64,000 nucleotides of DNA. Origin: VRUE01 sp963788975. Its GTDB lineage: Bacteria > Actinomycetota > Thermoleophilia > Solirubrobacterales > 70-9. Position numbers and translations under genes: made by a program. This document shows, piece by piece, positions 51,352 through 59,797 of the stretch. The notes beneath the pieces were generated by a model. It did not search any database. It was not told the origin of the DNA and worked only from the letters and a program-made list of their open reading frames with translations. The stretch spans positions 558,001 to 622,000 of the forward strand of contig CAWBIJ010000004.1 of the NCBI GenBank assembly GCA_963788975.1, read 5' to 3'. How positions within the stretch are numbered: the first letter of the stretch is position 1; every line of letters begins with the position of its first letter.

Positions 51352-51380
51352 ATGGTAGTCGCTTCAGTTTGTGAAGTCAA
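51352..51380 (-). promoter_or_regulatory. Sigma-70 type promoter for candidate RNA/sigA leader
   Basis: TTGACT (-35, 51380-51375), 17-base spacer, TACCAT (-10, 51357-51352) on the minus strand. The predicted start is near 51345, just before the 5' hairpin of the candidate RNA. Confidence 0.5.
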
Positions 51381-51383
51381 GCT

Positions 51384-52289
51384 ATGCCAAGCTCCCTGCG
51401 ACACCCCCGACCCTGGCTGAGCGCCTTCTGGCAGCGGGCCTATCGCGAGAACGTCACCGGCCTCTCGGCGATGGTCGCCTACAATCTGATGCTCGCCGTC
51501 TTTCCCTTCGCCCTGCTGATCCTTTTCGTCTTCGGCCAGGTGCTGAAGATCGAGGGGGTGGAGACCGGCGTCCTCGACGACCTCCAGCGCCTCTTCCCCA
51601 ACGCCGAGGAAGAGACGCTGTCCGACGTGCTGTCGCGAATCGAGGGCAACTCGGCGACGATCGGGGTCCTCGCCTTCTTCGGCTCGCTCTGGATCGGCGC
51701 CTCCTTCTGGGGGGCGATGGACACCGCCTTCTGCCGCATCTACCACGTCGAGTGCCGCGGCTGGGTCGAGCAGAAGCGCTTCTCCTTCGCGATGCTGCTC
51801 GTCTTCGCCTTCTTCATCGGCGCCAGCATCTTCCTGCCGACGATGGAGGCGACCCTCGTCTCCAGCACCGACCGCCTGCCCCTCGGCCTATCCAACATCA
51901 AGGCGATCGATACGGCGCTACTGCTCGGCGCCGCCCTGCTGCTCACCTTTGCGATCTGCTGCGTGATCTTCTGGGCGGTGCCGAAGGGGCACATGCCCTG
52001 GCGCGCGGTCTGGCCCGGCGCCTCCTTCGTCACCGTCACTGCCGGCATCGCCAACTGGGCCTTCCCCTTTTACCTCTCCAACGTCTCCGACTTCTCGCGC
52101 TTCGGCCCGACCCTGGGCTTCGTCCTGATCACGCTGATCTGGTTCTACGCGCTCAGCCTGGCGCTGATGGCCGGGGCCGTGATCAACTCGCTGCGCCACG
52201 AGCTGCACGACACCGGCGAGATGCCTTATGCGAACGGCAACGCCGGCGCCGCGGCCAAGGACGGCGACTGCGGCTGCCAGGACGCCTAA
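51384..52289 (+). CDS. YihY/BrkB-family membrane protein
   Basis: 301-residue integral membrane protein of the YihY/virulence factor BrkB family (once misnamed RNase BN). Six hydrophobic helices: NLMLAVFPFALLILFVFGQV, IGVLAFFGSLWIGASFWGAM, FAMLLVFAFFIGASIFL, ALLLGAALLLTFAICCVIFW, FVTVTAGIANWAFPFYL and TLGFVLITLIWFYALSLALM, with the family GNSATIG and PNAEEE segments. The short C-terminal tail ends CGCQDA. No good Shine-Dalgarno precedes the ATG. Its 3' end overlaps the convergent oxidoreductase by 4 bases. Transport function unproven. Confidence 0.87.
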   Translation: MPSSLRHPRPWLSAFWQRAYRENVTGLSAMVAYNLMLAVFPFALLILFVFGQVLKIEGVETGVLDDLQRLFPNAEEETLSDVLSRIEGNSATIGVLAFFGSLWIGASFWGAMDTAFCRIYHVECRGWVEQKRFSFAMLLVFAFFIGASIFLPTMEATLVSSTDRLPLGLSNIKAIDTALLLGAALLLTFAICCVIFWAVPKGHMPWRAVWPGASFVTVTAGIANWAFPFYLSNVSDFSRFGPTLGFVLITLIWFYALSLALMAGAVINSLRHELHDTGEMPYANGNAGAAAKDGDCGCQDA

Positions 52290-53221
52290 GCAGGCGACAG
52301 GGCGTCGATCAAGTCGTCCAGCTGGTCGGGCGTCGCGATCGGGGTCAGGATCGGCAGCGTCACCCCGCCGGCGGCGAAGGCGGCGATGCGCTCCTTCATC
52401 TCCTCCGGCGAGCCGAAGATGAACATCTCCTCGATCAGGTCCCAGGGCGCCGCGGCGGCGGCTCCCTGGCGATCGCCGCCTTCCCAGGCGGCGACCATCT
52501 CCTCGATCTGCTCGCCGTAGTCGAGCCAGCGGTAGAAGGCCGCGTAGACCGGGACCGTGATGTAGGAGGAAAACATGAAGCGAGCCAGCGGCTCGACCTG
52601 CTCGCGCTCGCCGGGGATGCAGAAGAAGCGGCAGAGCAGCTCGAAGCCGTCCGGGGCGCCCTCGAGCTGGGCGGTCACCTTGGGTAGGCCGCCGAGCGGC
52701 AGGAAGTTGGTGAAGGCCCCCTCCGCCTTTCGCACGGCCAGCTCCAGCATCTTGCCGCGCAGCGCCGCCAGCACGATCGGCACCGGCTGCGCGGGCGCCG
52801 TCTCGAGCTTGAAGCCGCTCTCGGTCCGCTCGCCGGCGAGCGCCGTGCGCAGGAAGTCGAGTGTCTCCTCCACCTTGCTCAGCGGCCGCTCGAAGGGGAT
52901 CCCGTTCCAGCCTTCGACGATCCGGTCCGAGGAGGAGCCGATGCCGAGCACGAAGCGGCCGCCCGAGGCGTCGGCGAGCGCCGCCGTCTCCTGCGCTAGC
53001 AGCGCCGGGCCACGCTGGAAGACGCCGACGATGCCGGTGCCGAGGCGAGCGCGCTCGGTCCAGGCAGCGCTCAGCGCCAGCGGCGTGAAGCCGTCGGGCC
53101 CGTTCGTCTCACCGCTCCAGAGGTCGGTGTAGCCGACGGCCTCGGCCCGCTTCACCAGCTCCTCGTGCGCGGCCAGCGGCGTTCCCGGGAGCGGCAGCGT
53201 CAGTCCCCATCGATCGGCCAC
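52286..53221 (-). CDS. LLM-class (F420-dependent type) oxidoreductase
   Basis: 311-residue luciferase-like TIM-barrel protein. Characteristic segments: LVKRAEAVGYTDLWSGETNG, ERARLGTGIVGVFQRGPALLAQETAALADASGGRFVLGIGSSSDRIVEGWNG, and PIVLAALRGKMLELA. Actinobacterial members commonly use coenzyme F420, but flavin use cannot be excluded from sequence. The start is GTG at 53221; divergent from glpX with 27 bp between. Substrate unknown. Confidence 0.87.
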   Translation of the reverse strand: MADRWGLTLPLPGTPLAAHEELVKRAEAVGYTDLWSGETNGPDGFTPLALSAAWTERARLGTGIVGVFQRGPALLAQETAALADASGGRFVLGIGSSSDRIVEGWNGIPFERPLSKVEETLDFLRTALAGERTESGFKLETAPAQPVPIVLAALRGKMLELAVRKAEGAFTNFLPLGGLPKVTAQLEGAPDGFELLCRFFCIPGEREQVEPLARFMFSSYITVPVYAAFYRWLDYGEQIEEMVAAWEGGDRQGAAAAAPWDLIEEMFIFGSPEEMKERIAAFAAGGVTLPILTPIATPDQLDDLIDALSPA

Positions 53222-53248
53222 CGGGCGAGCCTATAGGCTGCCGCGCCG

Positions 53249-54247
53249 ATGGGCGAGACCTCCCCGACCAAGCCCGACCGCAACCTGGCGCTGGAGCTGG
53301 TGCGGGTCACCGAGGCAGCAGCGCTCGCCGCCGCACGCTGGGTTGGGCGCGGCGACAAGATCGCCGCCGACCAGGCCGCCGTCGACGCGATGCGCTTCGT
53401 CCTCGACTCGGTCTCGATGGACGGCGTCGTCGTGATCGGCGAGGGCGAGAAGGACGAGGCGCCGATGCTCTACAACGGCGAGCAGATCGGCGACGGCAGC
53501 CCGCCGGTGGTCGACATCGCCGTCGATCCCCTGGAGGGAACGCGACTCTGTGCGCTCGGCATGCCCAGCGCCCTGGCCGTGATCGCGCTCGCCGAGCGCG
53601 GCACGATGTTCGATCCCGGCCCCTGCGTCTACATGGAGAAGATCGCCGGCGGCGAGGAGATCGCTGACCTGCTCGACCTCGACCGGCCGCTGGCCGAGAC
53701 GATGAAGCTGGTCGCCGAGCGCAAGGGCGGCAGCATCGGCGACGTCACCGTGGTGATGCTCGACCGGCCCCGCCACGAGGAGACGATGCGAGAAGTGCGG
53801 GAGGCGGGCGGGCGCATCCGCCTGATCACCGACGGCGACGTCTCCGCGGCGCTGCTCGCGGTCTCGGACCGCTCGCCGGTCGACCTGCTCTGGGGGATCG
53901 GCGGCACCCCCGAGGGCGTCCTCTCGGCGGCGGCGCTGAAGTCGATGGGGGGCCAGCTGCTCGGTCGCCTCTGGCCGCGGAACGACGAGGAGCGCAGCGC
54001 CGCGGTCGACGCCGGCTATGACCTCGAGCGCGTCCTCACCGCCAACGACCTCTGCTCGGGCGAGGACGTCTTCTTCTCCGCCACCGGCGTCACCGACGGC
54101 GACGTCCTTCAGGGCGTTCGCTACCGCGGCCCCGGCGCCACCACCGAATCGCTGGTGATGCGCTCCCGCTCCGGCACCGTGCGCCGGGTCCAGGCCCGCC
54201 ACGATCGCGCCAAGCTGCGGGCGATCATCGGCGAGCGCTACGGCTAG
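53249..54247 (+). CDS. glpX: Fructose-1,6-bisphosphatase class II
   Basis: 332-residue GlpX, a Li-sensitive, metal-dependent phosphatase producing fructose-6-phosphate in gluconeogenesis; it is the usual FBPase of actinobacteria. Motifs: GRGDKIAADQAAVDAMR, VVIGEGEKDEAPMLYNGE, VDPLEGTRLCALGMPSALAVIA, and IGGTPEGVLSAAALKSMGG. Length and motif spacing are normal. It converges on egtD with 9 bp between stops. Confidence 0.95.
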   Translation: MGETSPTKPDRNLALELVRVTEAAALAAARWVGRGDKIAADQAAVDAMRFVLDSVSMDGVVVIGEGEKDEAPMLYNGEQIGDGSPPVVDIAVDPLEGTRLCALGMPSALAVIALAERGTMFDPGPCVYMEKIAGGEEIADLLDLDRPLAETMKLVAERKGGSIGDVTVVMLDRPRHEETMREVREAGGRIRLITDGDVSAALLAVSDRSPVDLLWGIGGTPEGVLSAAALKSMGGQLLGRLWPRNDEERSAAVDAGYDLERVLTANDLCSGEDVFFSATGVTDGDVLQGVRYRGPGATTESLVMRSRSGTVRRVQARHDRAKLRAIIGERYG

Positions 54248-54256
54248 CGCCGGGCG

Positions 54257-55243
54257 TCAGACGGCGCGGGCGAGGGAGAGCGCGTAGTCGCCGTCGCGGT
54301 CGGTGAACCAGCCGCTCATCTCGAGGCCCACCTGCTCGAAGATCGCCTCGAGCCGCTCACGGGTGAACTTGGCGGAGATCTCGGTGCGCATCTCCTCCCC
54401 TGCGGCGAAGGCGATGTCCAGCCCCAGGCCATCGACGCGAACGCTCTGCTCGCCGCGCGAGCGCAGGCGGATGTCCATGCGCGCCTCCTCGGCGTCGTAG
54501 CGGGCGACGTGATCGAAGGCCCCGGGGTCGAAGTCCGCCCCCAGCTCTCGATTCAGGACCGTCAGCACGTTCTTGTTGAACTCGGCGGTGACGCCCTGCG
54601 AGTCGTCGTAGGCGGCCTCGAGGCGGGCAGCGTCCTTGACCAGGTCGGTGCCGAGCAGGAGCCGGTCGTCGGGCCCGAGCAGGGTTGCGATCCGGGCGAG
54701 GAACTCGCGGCGCGGCTCCGGATAGAGGTTGCCGATCGTGCCGCCGAGGAAGGCGACCAGCCTGCCCTCGACTCCGTTCGGCACCCGCTCCAAATGCTGC
54801 TCAAAGTCGCAGACGAGACCGCGGATCGCGAGACCGGGGAACTCCTCGACCAGGGACTCCGCCGTCTCGTGGGTGATCTCCTCGGAGATGTCGACCGGCG
54901 CGTAGGTCTCGAGGCAGCCCGCCTCGCGCATCGCCTCCAATAGGTGACGGGTCTTCGCCGCCGAGCCCGAGCCGAGCTCGACCAACATCGTCGGCTCGCC
55001 CGCGGCGGCGACGATCTCGGCGGAACGTTCGGCCAGGATCGCGCGCTCGGCCCGGGTCGGATAGTACTCGGGCAGTGCGGTGATCTGCTCGAAAAGCTGC
55101 GAGCCGCGCTCGTCGTAGAAGTACTTCGGCGCCAGCTCCTTGGGCTTGGCGCTAAGCCCTGCGTGGATCTCACGCGCCATCCGCTCCGAGCCGTCGGTGG
55201 CGAGGTGGACTTCGATCTCGATCTGGGGCTCGGTCGTTGTCAT
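54257..55243 (-). CDS. egtD: L-histidine N-alpha-methyltransferase (ergothioneine)
   Basis: 328-residue EgtD, trimethylating histidine to hercynine with SAM. N-terminal LSAKPKELAPKYFYDERGSQLFEQITALPEYYPTRAE, SAM site VELGSGSAAKTRHLLEA, PVDISEEI, and VAFLGGTIGNLYPEPRREFLARI. The ATG at 55243 overlaps the egtB stop by 4 bases, so both are translated from one message. EgtA, EgtC and EgtE are not in the window, which means they are elsewhere or bypassed. Confidence 0.95.
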   Translation of the reverse strand: MTTTEPQIEIEVHLATDGSERMAREIHAGLSAKPKELAPKYFYDERGSQLFEQITALPEYYPTRAERAILAERSAEIVAAAGEPTMLVELGSGSAAKTRHLLEAMREAGCLETYAPVDISEEITHETAESLVEEFPGLAIRGLVCDFEQHLERVPNGVEGRLVAFLGGTIGNLYPEPRREFLARIATLLGPDDRLLLGTDLVKDAARLEAAYDDSQGVTAEFNKNVLTVLNRELGADFDPGAFDHVARYDAEEARMDIRLRSRGEQSVRVDGLGLDIAFAAGEEMRTEISAKFTRERLEAIFEQVGLEMSGWFTDRDGDYALSLARAV

Positions 55244-56334
55244 GCGTCCCTCGCGCAACGGATGCCGCTGAAGATCTGGCGTCGTTGCGGCAGGTCCCAG
55301 TTGCGGAAGCTGGGTCGCATCACCTCGCTGCTGGTCGCCCAGGAGCCGCCGCGCAGGACCTTGTACTCGTCGCCGAAGAAGACCTCCGAGTACTCCTTGT
55401 ACGGGAACGCCTCGAACCCCGGGTAGGCAAGAAAGTCGGAGGAGGTCCACTCCCAAACCTGGCCGACACCAGCGAGACGATCGTGGGCGGCCTCCCACTC
55501 CCGCTCGCTCGGCAGGCGCTTGCCGGCCCAGCGTGCAAAGACATCCGCCTCGTGCCAGGAGACGTGGATCACCGGCAGGTCAGGGTCGATCGGTTCGTGG
55601 CGACCCATCGCAGTCCAAACCCACTCCCCCCCTTCGCGCTCCCAGTAGAGCGGCGCCTCGGTTCCGGTCTCCTCGATGAAGCGCATGTACTCGCCGTTGG
55701 AGACGGGGAGGCGGTCTATCTCGAAGGCCGCAAACTCAACCGTGTGGCGGGGCCGCTCGTTGTCGTAGGCGAAACCGGTAGTCGGGGCGCCTATTTCATG
55801 CTCGCCACCTGCGACGCAGATCGTCCCCGGGGCGCCCCCGGACAACCCGCTCGCCTTGGGCAGCTTGTAGCCGTCCACCATCATCAAGAGTTGAAGCATC
55901 GTCTCGTTGTGCTGATGCTCGTGGGCGATCAGCATCTCGTAGGCAAAGCCTTCCTTCAGCAGGGGATCCTCGGCGTCTCCTCCCAACTCGACCTCGTCGA
56001 GCACCTCCAGCGTCCGTGCGCGGACGTCGTCGAGGTAGGCGCGCAGCTCGGCATCGCGCAGGATCGGCAGCTCGCCGCGCGTCTTGCGCGGATTCTCGAT
56101 CGCGTCGTAGAAGCGACCCAGCTCCCCGCGCAGCGGCTCGCGGTCGCCGATCGTCTGGACCAGCCAGAGCTCCTCGAAGTTGGCGATGTGGCCTAGGTCC
56201 CAGGCGAGCGGGCTGAGGATCGGTGAGTAGACCCGGTTGAGCTGCTCGTTGTCGAGCGGCTCGATCAGCGCCAGAGTGCGCCGACGCGCCTCGGCGAGCC
56301 GTTCCGCGATCGCTTCCCTGGAGCTTGCCGTCAC
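55240..56334 (-). CDS. egtB: Sulfoxide synthase EgtB (ergothioneine)
   Basis: 364-residue non-haem iron enzyme joining a thiol (gamma-Glu-Cys or Cys) to hercynine. N-terminal DinB-like domain with iron ligands: His49 in LAWDLGHIANFEELWL and the two His of MLIAHEHQHNETMLQL. C-terminal formylglycine-generating-like domain: PRHTVEFAAFEIDRLPVSNGEYMRF, HVSWHEADVFARWAGKRLPSEREWEAA, VWEWTSSDF, VLRGGSWATSSEVMRPSFRNW. About 60 residues shorter than mycobacterial EgtB. Followed by egtD. Confidence 0.95.
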   Translation of the reverse strand: MTASSREAIAERLAEARRRTLALIEPLDNEQLNRVYSPILSPLAWDLGHIANFEELWLVQTIGDREPLRGELGRFYDAIENPRKTRGELPILRDAELRAYLDDVRARTLEVLDEVELGGDAEDPLLKEGFAYEMLIAHEHQHNETMLQLLMMVDGYKLPKASGLSGGAPGTICVAGGEHEIGAPTTGFAYDNERPRHTVEFAAFEIDRLPVSNGEYMRFIEETGTEAPLYWEREGGEWVWTAMGRHEPIDPDLPVIHVSWHEADVFARWAGKRLPSEREWEAAHDRLAGVGQVWEWTSSDFLAYPGFEAFPYKEYSEVFFGDEYKVLRGGSWATSSEVMRPSFRNWDLPQRRQIFSGIRCARDA

Positions 56335-56403
56335 CTCGGTGGCGATCGGAGAAGGGTAGCGAGGTCGGCTCGCCAGGTGTGAATAATCGGCGAGGGTGGG
56401 CTG

Positions 56404-57381
56404 TCAGTCGGTGCCGGTCGCCTCGGGATCGCGCCAGACGCGCTTTTGCCACGGCGGGCTTACGGCGAAACGGGCCGTGCTGGTGGCCGCGATCGGTTCG
56501 AGCGGGATCAGGTGGACGCTGCTGCCAGGCGTGAGCCGCTCGATGCGGGGGAAACCGTTGGCGTTGCCGGCGTGGCTGCCGCCGGAGACGAGCAGCATCC
56601 CGGTCGCCGGGCCCCAGCCGCCTGCGGAGCGGGCACCAACGGCCTCGGCAAGGTCGTTCAGCGGCTCTATCCCCGCGTCGGAGCCCCAGTTGGCGATTCC
56701 CTGCGCGTGGTTGTAGCCGTGATGCGAAGAGGCGCGCTGGGCGATCTCGCCATCTGGGCCGATCCTGATCTGCACCGACTCCCAGTCGTCGCGGTGGTAA
56801 CCGCGCTCGCCGGCGACCGGCACGCCGCGCAGCGTGGCGGAGTCGACGTAGTAGAGCCAGTAATGGAGGTAGAGGCCCCCGGCCCGCGGGCCCGAGCAGT
56901 CGGCGCCCTCGGCTTCCGAAGTCTCAGCGGCGTCGAGGCGACAGTCGATCACGTGGACGAAGGCGCTAACCGGCAGGTCGGCGTCGCTGCGTCCGACGAT
57001 GCCGCGCTCTGGGCCATCGGCGCAGGCGCTGTGGCGGCAGCGCCGGAAGTCGACCGGCAGGGCCCGTGAGCGACGCTCATAGACCAGCGAAGGCATCTGC
57101 TCACGGACCAGTTCACCAACCTCCGTCCCGTAAGCGGCGATCAGCCGCGGTTCGTCACCGCAGGAGTCGGCGAGCGCCGCGGCGCAGAGGATTCGCGAGG
57201 CAATGGCCTGCGCCAGCGCCGTCCCGGGAACCCGGACTCCCGCCGCCACTAGAGCCAGGAGCAACAGGGCGACGATCGAGAGCAGCGCGACCCACTCGAC
57301 CGTCCCCTGCCCGCGCTGGCCACCGGACGTGCCGGTGATTAGCCGCCGATATAGGCGGCTAATCACCGGCACGTCTCTCAA
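56404..57381 (-). CDS. Membrane-anchored protein with TadE/Flp-like N-terminus and HxDDWE domain
   Basis: 325 residues if started at TTG 57381. The segment GQRGQGTVEWVALLSIVALLLLALVAAG looks like a Flp/TadE class III pseudopilin leader and helix. The extracellular part holds LHYWLYYVDSA and GERGYHRDDWESVQIRI followed by SSHHGYNH, similar in outline to the GHRHDWE region of NPP1-like and Vps62-like proteins. The first 18 residues are encoded by a 48-bp palindromic repeat, so the original start was probably later or displaced. Function unknown. Confidence 0.55.
   Translation of the reverse strand: MRDVPVISRLYRRLITGTSGGQRGQGTVEWVALLSIVALLLLALVAAGVRVPGTALAQAIASRILCAAALADSCGDEPRLIAAYGTEVGELVREQMPSLVYERRSRALPVDFRRCRHSACADGPERGIVGRSDADLPVSAFVHVIDCRLDAAETSEAEGADCSGPRAGGLYLHYWLYYVDSATLRGVPVAGERGYHRDDWESVQIRIGPDGEIAQRASSHHGYNHAQGIANWGSDAGIEPLNDLAEAVGARSAGGWGPATGMLLVSGGSHAGNANGFPRIERLTPGSSVHLIPLEPIAATSTARFAVSPPWQKRVWRDPEATGTD
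57327..57374. repeat. 48-bp palindromic repeat, copy 1
   Basis: Perfect inverted repeat with 21-bp arms (ACGTGCCGGTGATTAGCCGC and one more base) and a 6-bp centre GATATA. It contains the stop codon of the DUF559 gene and the first codons of the next gene. Related to copy 2 at 58278-58325: same length, same ends ACGTGCCG / CGGCACGT and same CCGCC-TATA centre. Confidence 0.85.
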
Positions 57382-58301
57382 GGAGGCGGTGTAGCTGAGC
57401 CGCTACTACGTCAGGCTCCTGCTCCATCCGTCGATAAGTAAGTCGGACTACGCGATAGCCCTCAGCCTGCATGGCGGCATCGCGAGCCCGGTCGCGCTCG
57501 AAGGCGGCGCGATGGCCATGGAACTCGTAGCTGTCGGCCTCAACCATCACCTTCTGAGCCGGCCAAAAGGCATCCACCTCGCGGCCCAAGACATGGGCGT
57601 TGGTCACGGGTCGAGGGAGGCCATGCTTGCGACATAGCTCGATCACTCGATCCTCCAGTGGCGAGTTCGTGACCTCAGGCGACCGCGCTTCCTCAACGAG
57701 CCTGCCGATCGGCCGCAAGGCACGTCGTCCGTAAACCGCGAGCGCAAACCGCCTCGACGTCGGCGATGACCAGAAGCTTGAGTCGATCTGCCTCTTCCCA
57801 CGCCTGTCTGAGCTTCTGTTCTTTTACGACCTCTGCAAGATCGAAGAGCGTCCGCGCCACAGACGTGCTCGGAATCCCTTCAACGTCGTCCCTGTCGTCC
57901 TCTGCTAGGCCACCCTCGTGGACGACGATTCCGGATCTCCTACGCCCCGCTGGAGCTGAGACTTCCACCAAGCCACGCTGCGGTCGCATCAGACCCAACA
58001 GCTGAGCGGCGCTGCGATGGCTGAGAAGCGCCCCTGCACCACACGAAAAGACTGCCGCGAGCCAACTTCCCCTCCGGCTCGGCTCGTGACCGCCAAGCGC
58101 ATAGACGCCCCGATGGAGCCTACGCAGCTGTCCCCGCTCCACTCGCCGCTCAATCGTGCGAAGACCGAAACCAGCGTCGAGCAGCTGCGCACGAGTAACA
58201 ACGCCATGCTGATGCAGTGCAAGTGCGCAGAGCTTTCGCTCACGCGCTGCAAACCAATCTCTGTACTGCTTACCCTGACGTGCCGTCGATTTCCCGCCCA
58301 T
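57359..58301 (-). CDS. AbiEi-antitoxin-like/DUF559 protein, one frameshift
   Basis: Actinobacterial fusion type: N-terminal wHTH of the AbiEi antitoxin family (LALHQHGVVTRAQLLDAGFG, RTIERRVERGQLRRLHRGVYALG), middle segment (AGALLSHRSAAQLLGL, GIPSTSVARTLFDLAEV), and C-terminal DUF559/Vsr-like nuclease fold (LPRPVTNAHVLGREVDAFWPAQKVMVEAD, HRAAFERDRARDAAMQAEGYRVVRLTYRRM). An extra T in the TTT at 57733-57735 (plus strand AAA) splits the frame; removing it gives 313 residues. The ATG at 58301 and the stop at 57359 are both inside 48-bp palindromes, so the gene fills the interval between them exactly. Confidence 0.8.
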
Positions 58302-58325
58302 ATAGGCGGTTAAGTCCCGGCACGT
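58278..58325. repeat. 48-bp palindromic repeat, copy 2
   Basis: Imperfect version of copy 1: ends ACGTGCCG / CGGCACGT and centre CCGCC-TATA-(T)GGGCGG pair, the intermediate positions do not. Contains the start codon of the DUF559 gene. On the minus strand it matches copy 1 at the two ends and the centre. Confidence 0.8.
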
Positions 58326-58378
58326 CCGATCTCGCCCCCGGGACGGGCTAATCGCAGCGTTCTCTGCCGACTGACCGG

Positions 58379-59797
58379 CTAGAGGTTTTGAATCTCTGAG
58401 GCGATGTCCGCCGCGGCCTGTTTGGCGTCGGCGAAGAGCATCGAGGTGTTCGGTTCGTAAAAGAGGTCGTTGTCGATGCCGGCGAAGCCGGGGCTGAGCG
58501 AGCGCTTGATCACGATCACCTGCTGCGCCTCGTCGACCTCGATGATCGGCATCCCGGCGATCGGGCTGTCGGGATCGTTCTTGGCAGCGGGATTGGTGAC
58601 GTCGTTGGCCCCGACCACGACCGCGACGTCGGTGCGAGGCATCTCGGGGTTGATCTCCTCCATCTCCTTCAGCTGCTCGTAGGGCACGTCGGCCTCGGCG
58701 AGGAGGACGTTCATGTGCCCCGGCATCCGCCCCGCGACCGGGTGGATCGCGTAGTTCACTGTGACGCCGCGCTTCTCCAGCTCGTCGCCGACCTCCTTGA
58801 TCGCGTGCTGCGCCTGGGCGACGGCGAGGCCGTAGCCCGGCACGATCACGACCGAGTCGGCGTAGGCGAGCTTGATCGCCGCGTCCTGGGCGCCGATCGA
58901 GGTGTGCGGGCGCTCCTCGCCCGGCCCGCCTCCGCCTCCACTGGGCGCGCCGCCGAAGCCGGCGAAGAGGACGTTGCCGACCGAGCGGTTCATCGCGGTC
59001 GCCATCTCCATCGTCAGGATCGTTCCCGAGGAGCCGACCAGGGTGCCGGCGACGATCAGCGCGACGTTGTCGAGGGCGAAGCCGGCGGCCGCGGCGGAGA
59101 GGCCGGTGAAGGCGTTGAGCAGCGAGATCACGACCGGCATATCGGCGCCGCCGATCGGCAGCACGACGAGGTTGCCGAGCACGGCCGCGGCGAGGAGGAT
59201 GGCGATGAAGATCGCCTGCGAGGGATCGTCGTTGTTGATCGCGATGTTGACGCAGGCGACGACGATCCCGATCAAGAGCAGCGCGTTGATCACCTGCTGG
59301 CCGGGGACGGCCAGCGGCTTGGTCGGGATCAGGTCCTGGAGCTTGGCGAAGGCGATGTTCGAACCCCAGAAGGAGACCGAGCCGACCACGGCGGCGAAAA
59401 GAACCGGGATCAGCTCGTCGAGCGGGATCTCGTGGCCGAGCGAGATCCCGTGGCGGATCTCCGACCAGGCGATCAGCGCGACGGCGCCGCCGCCGACCCC
59501 GTTGTAGAGGGCGACCATCTGCGGCATCTCGGTCATCTGAACCCGAACCGAGGCGATCACGCCGACCGCGGTGCCCACTCCGAGGCCGGCGGCGATCAGG
59601 CCCCAGTTGCCGATCCCGTCGAGCAGCAGGGTGGTCGCGACGGCGATCGCCATGCCGGCGGCGGCGATCAGGTTGCCCTGCTTGGCGGTGGTCGGGTGGG
59701 TGCCGCGGCGTACGCCGATGATGAAGAGCGAGAAGGCGACGATGTAGAGCGCGGTGGCGCCGTCGCCGCCCGGCTCGAGCACGGCGAAGAGATTCAT
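58379..59797 (-). CDS. pntB: NAD(P) transhydrogenase subunit beta
   Basis: 472-residue membrane subunit with NADP(H)-binding domain III. About nine hydrophobic helices in residues 1-275 (for example GVGGGAVALIAWSEI, LIGIVVACVNIAIN), then the soluble domain: SVVIVPGYGLAVAQAQHAIKE, YAIHPVAGRMPGHMNVLLAEADVPYE, VVVGANDVTNPAA and VIKRSLSPGFAGIDNDLFY. Couples hydride transfer from NADH to NADP+ with proton entry. Overlaps pntAb by 4 bases. Confidence 0.95.
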   Translation of the reverse strand: MNLFAVLEPGGDGATALYIVAFSLFIIGVRRGTHPTTAKQGNLIAAAGMAIAVATTLLLDGIGNWGLIAAGLGVGTAVGVIASVRVQMTEMPQMVALYNGVGGGAVALIAWSEIRHGISLGHEIPLDELIPVLFAAVVGSVSFWGSNIAFAKLQDLIPTKPLAVPGQQVINALLLIGIVVACVNIAINNDDPSQAIFIAILLAAAVLGNLVVLPIGGADMPVVISLLNAFTGLSAAAAGFALDNVALIVAGTLVGSSGTILTMEMATAMNRSVGNVLFAGFGGAPSGGGGGPGEERPHTSIGAQDAAIKLAYADSVVIVPGYGLAVAQAQHAIKEVGDELEKRGVTVNYAIHPVAGRMPGHMNVLLAEADVPYEQLKEMEEINPEMPRTDVAVVVGANDVTNPAAKNDPDSPIAGMPIIEVDEAQQVIVIKRSLSPGFAGIDNDLFYEPNTSMLFADAKQAAADIASEIQNL

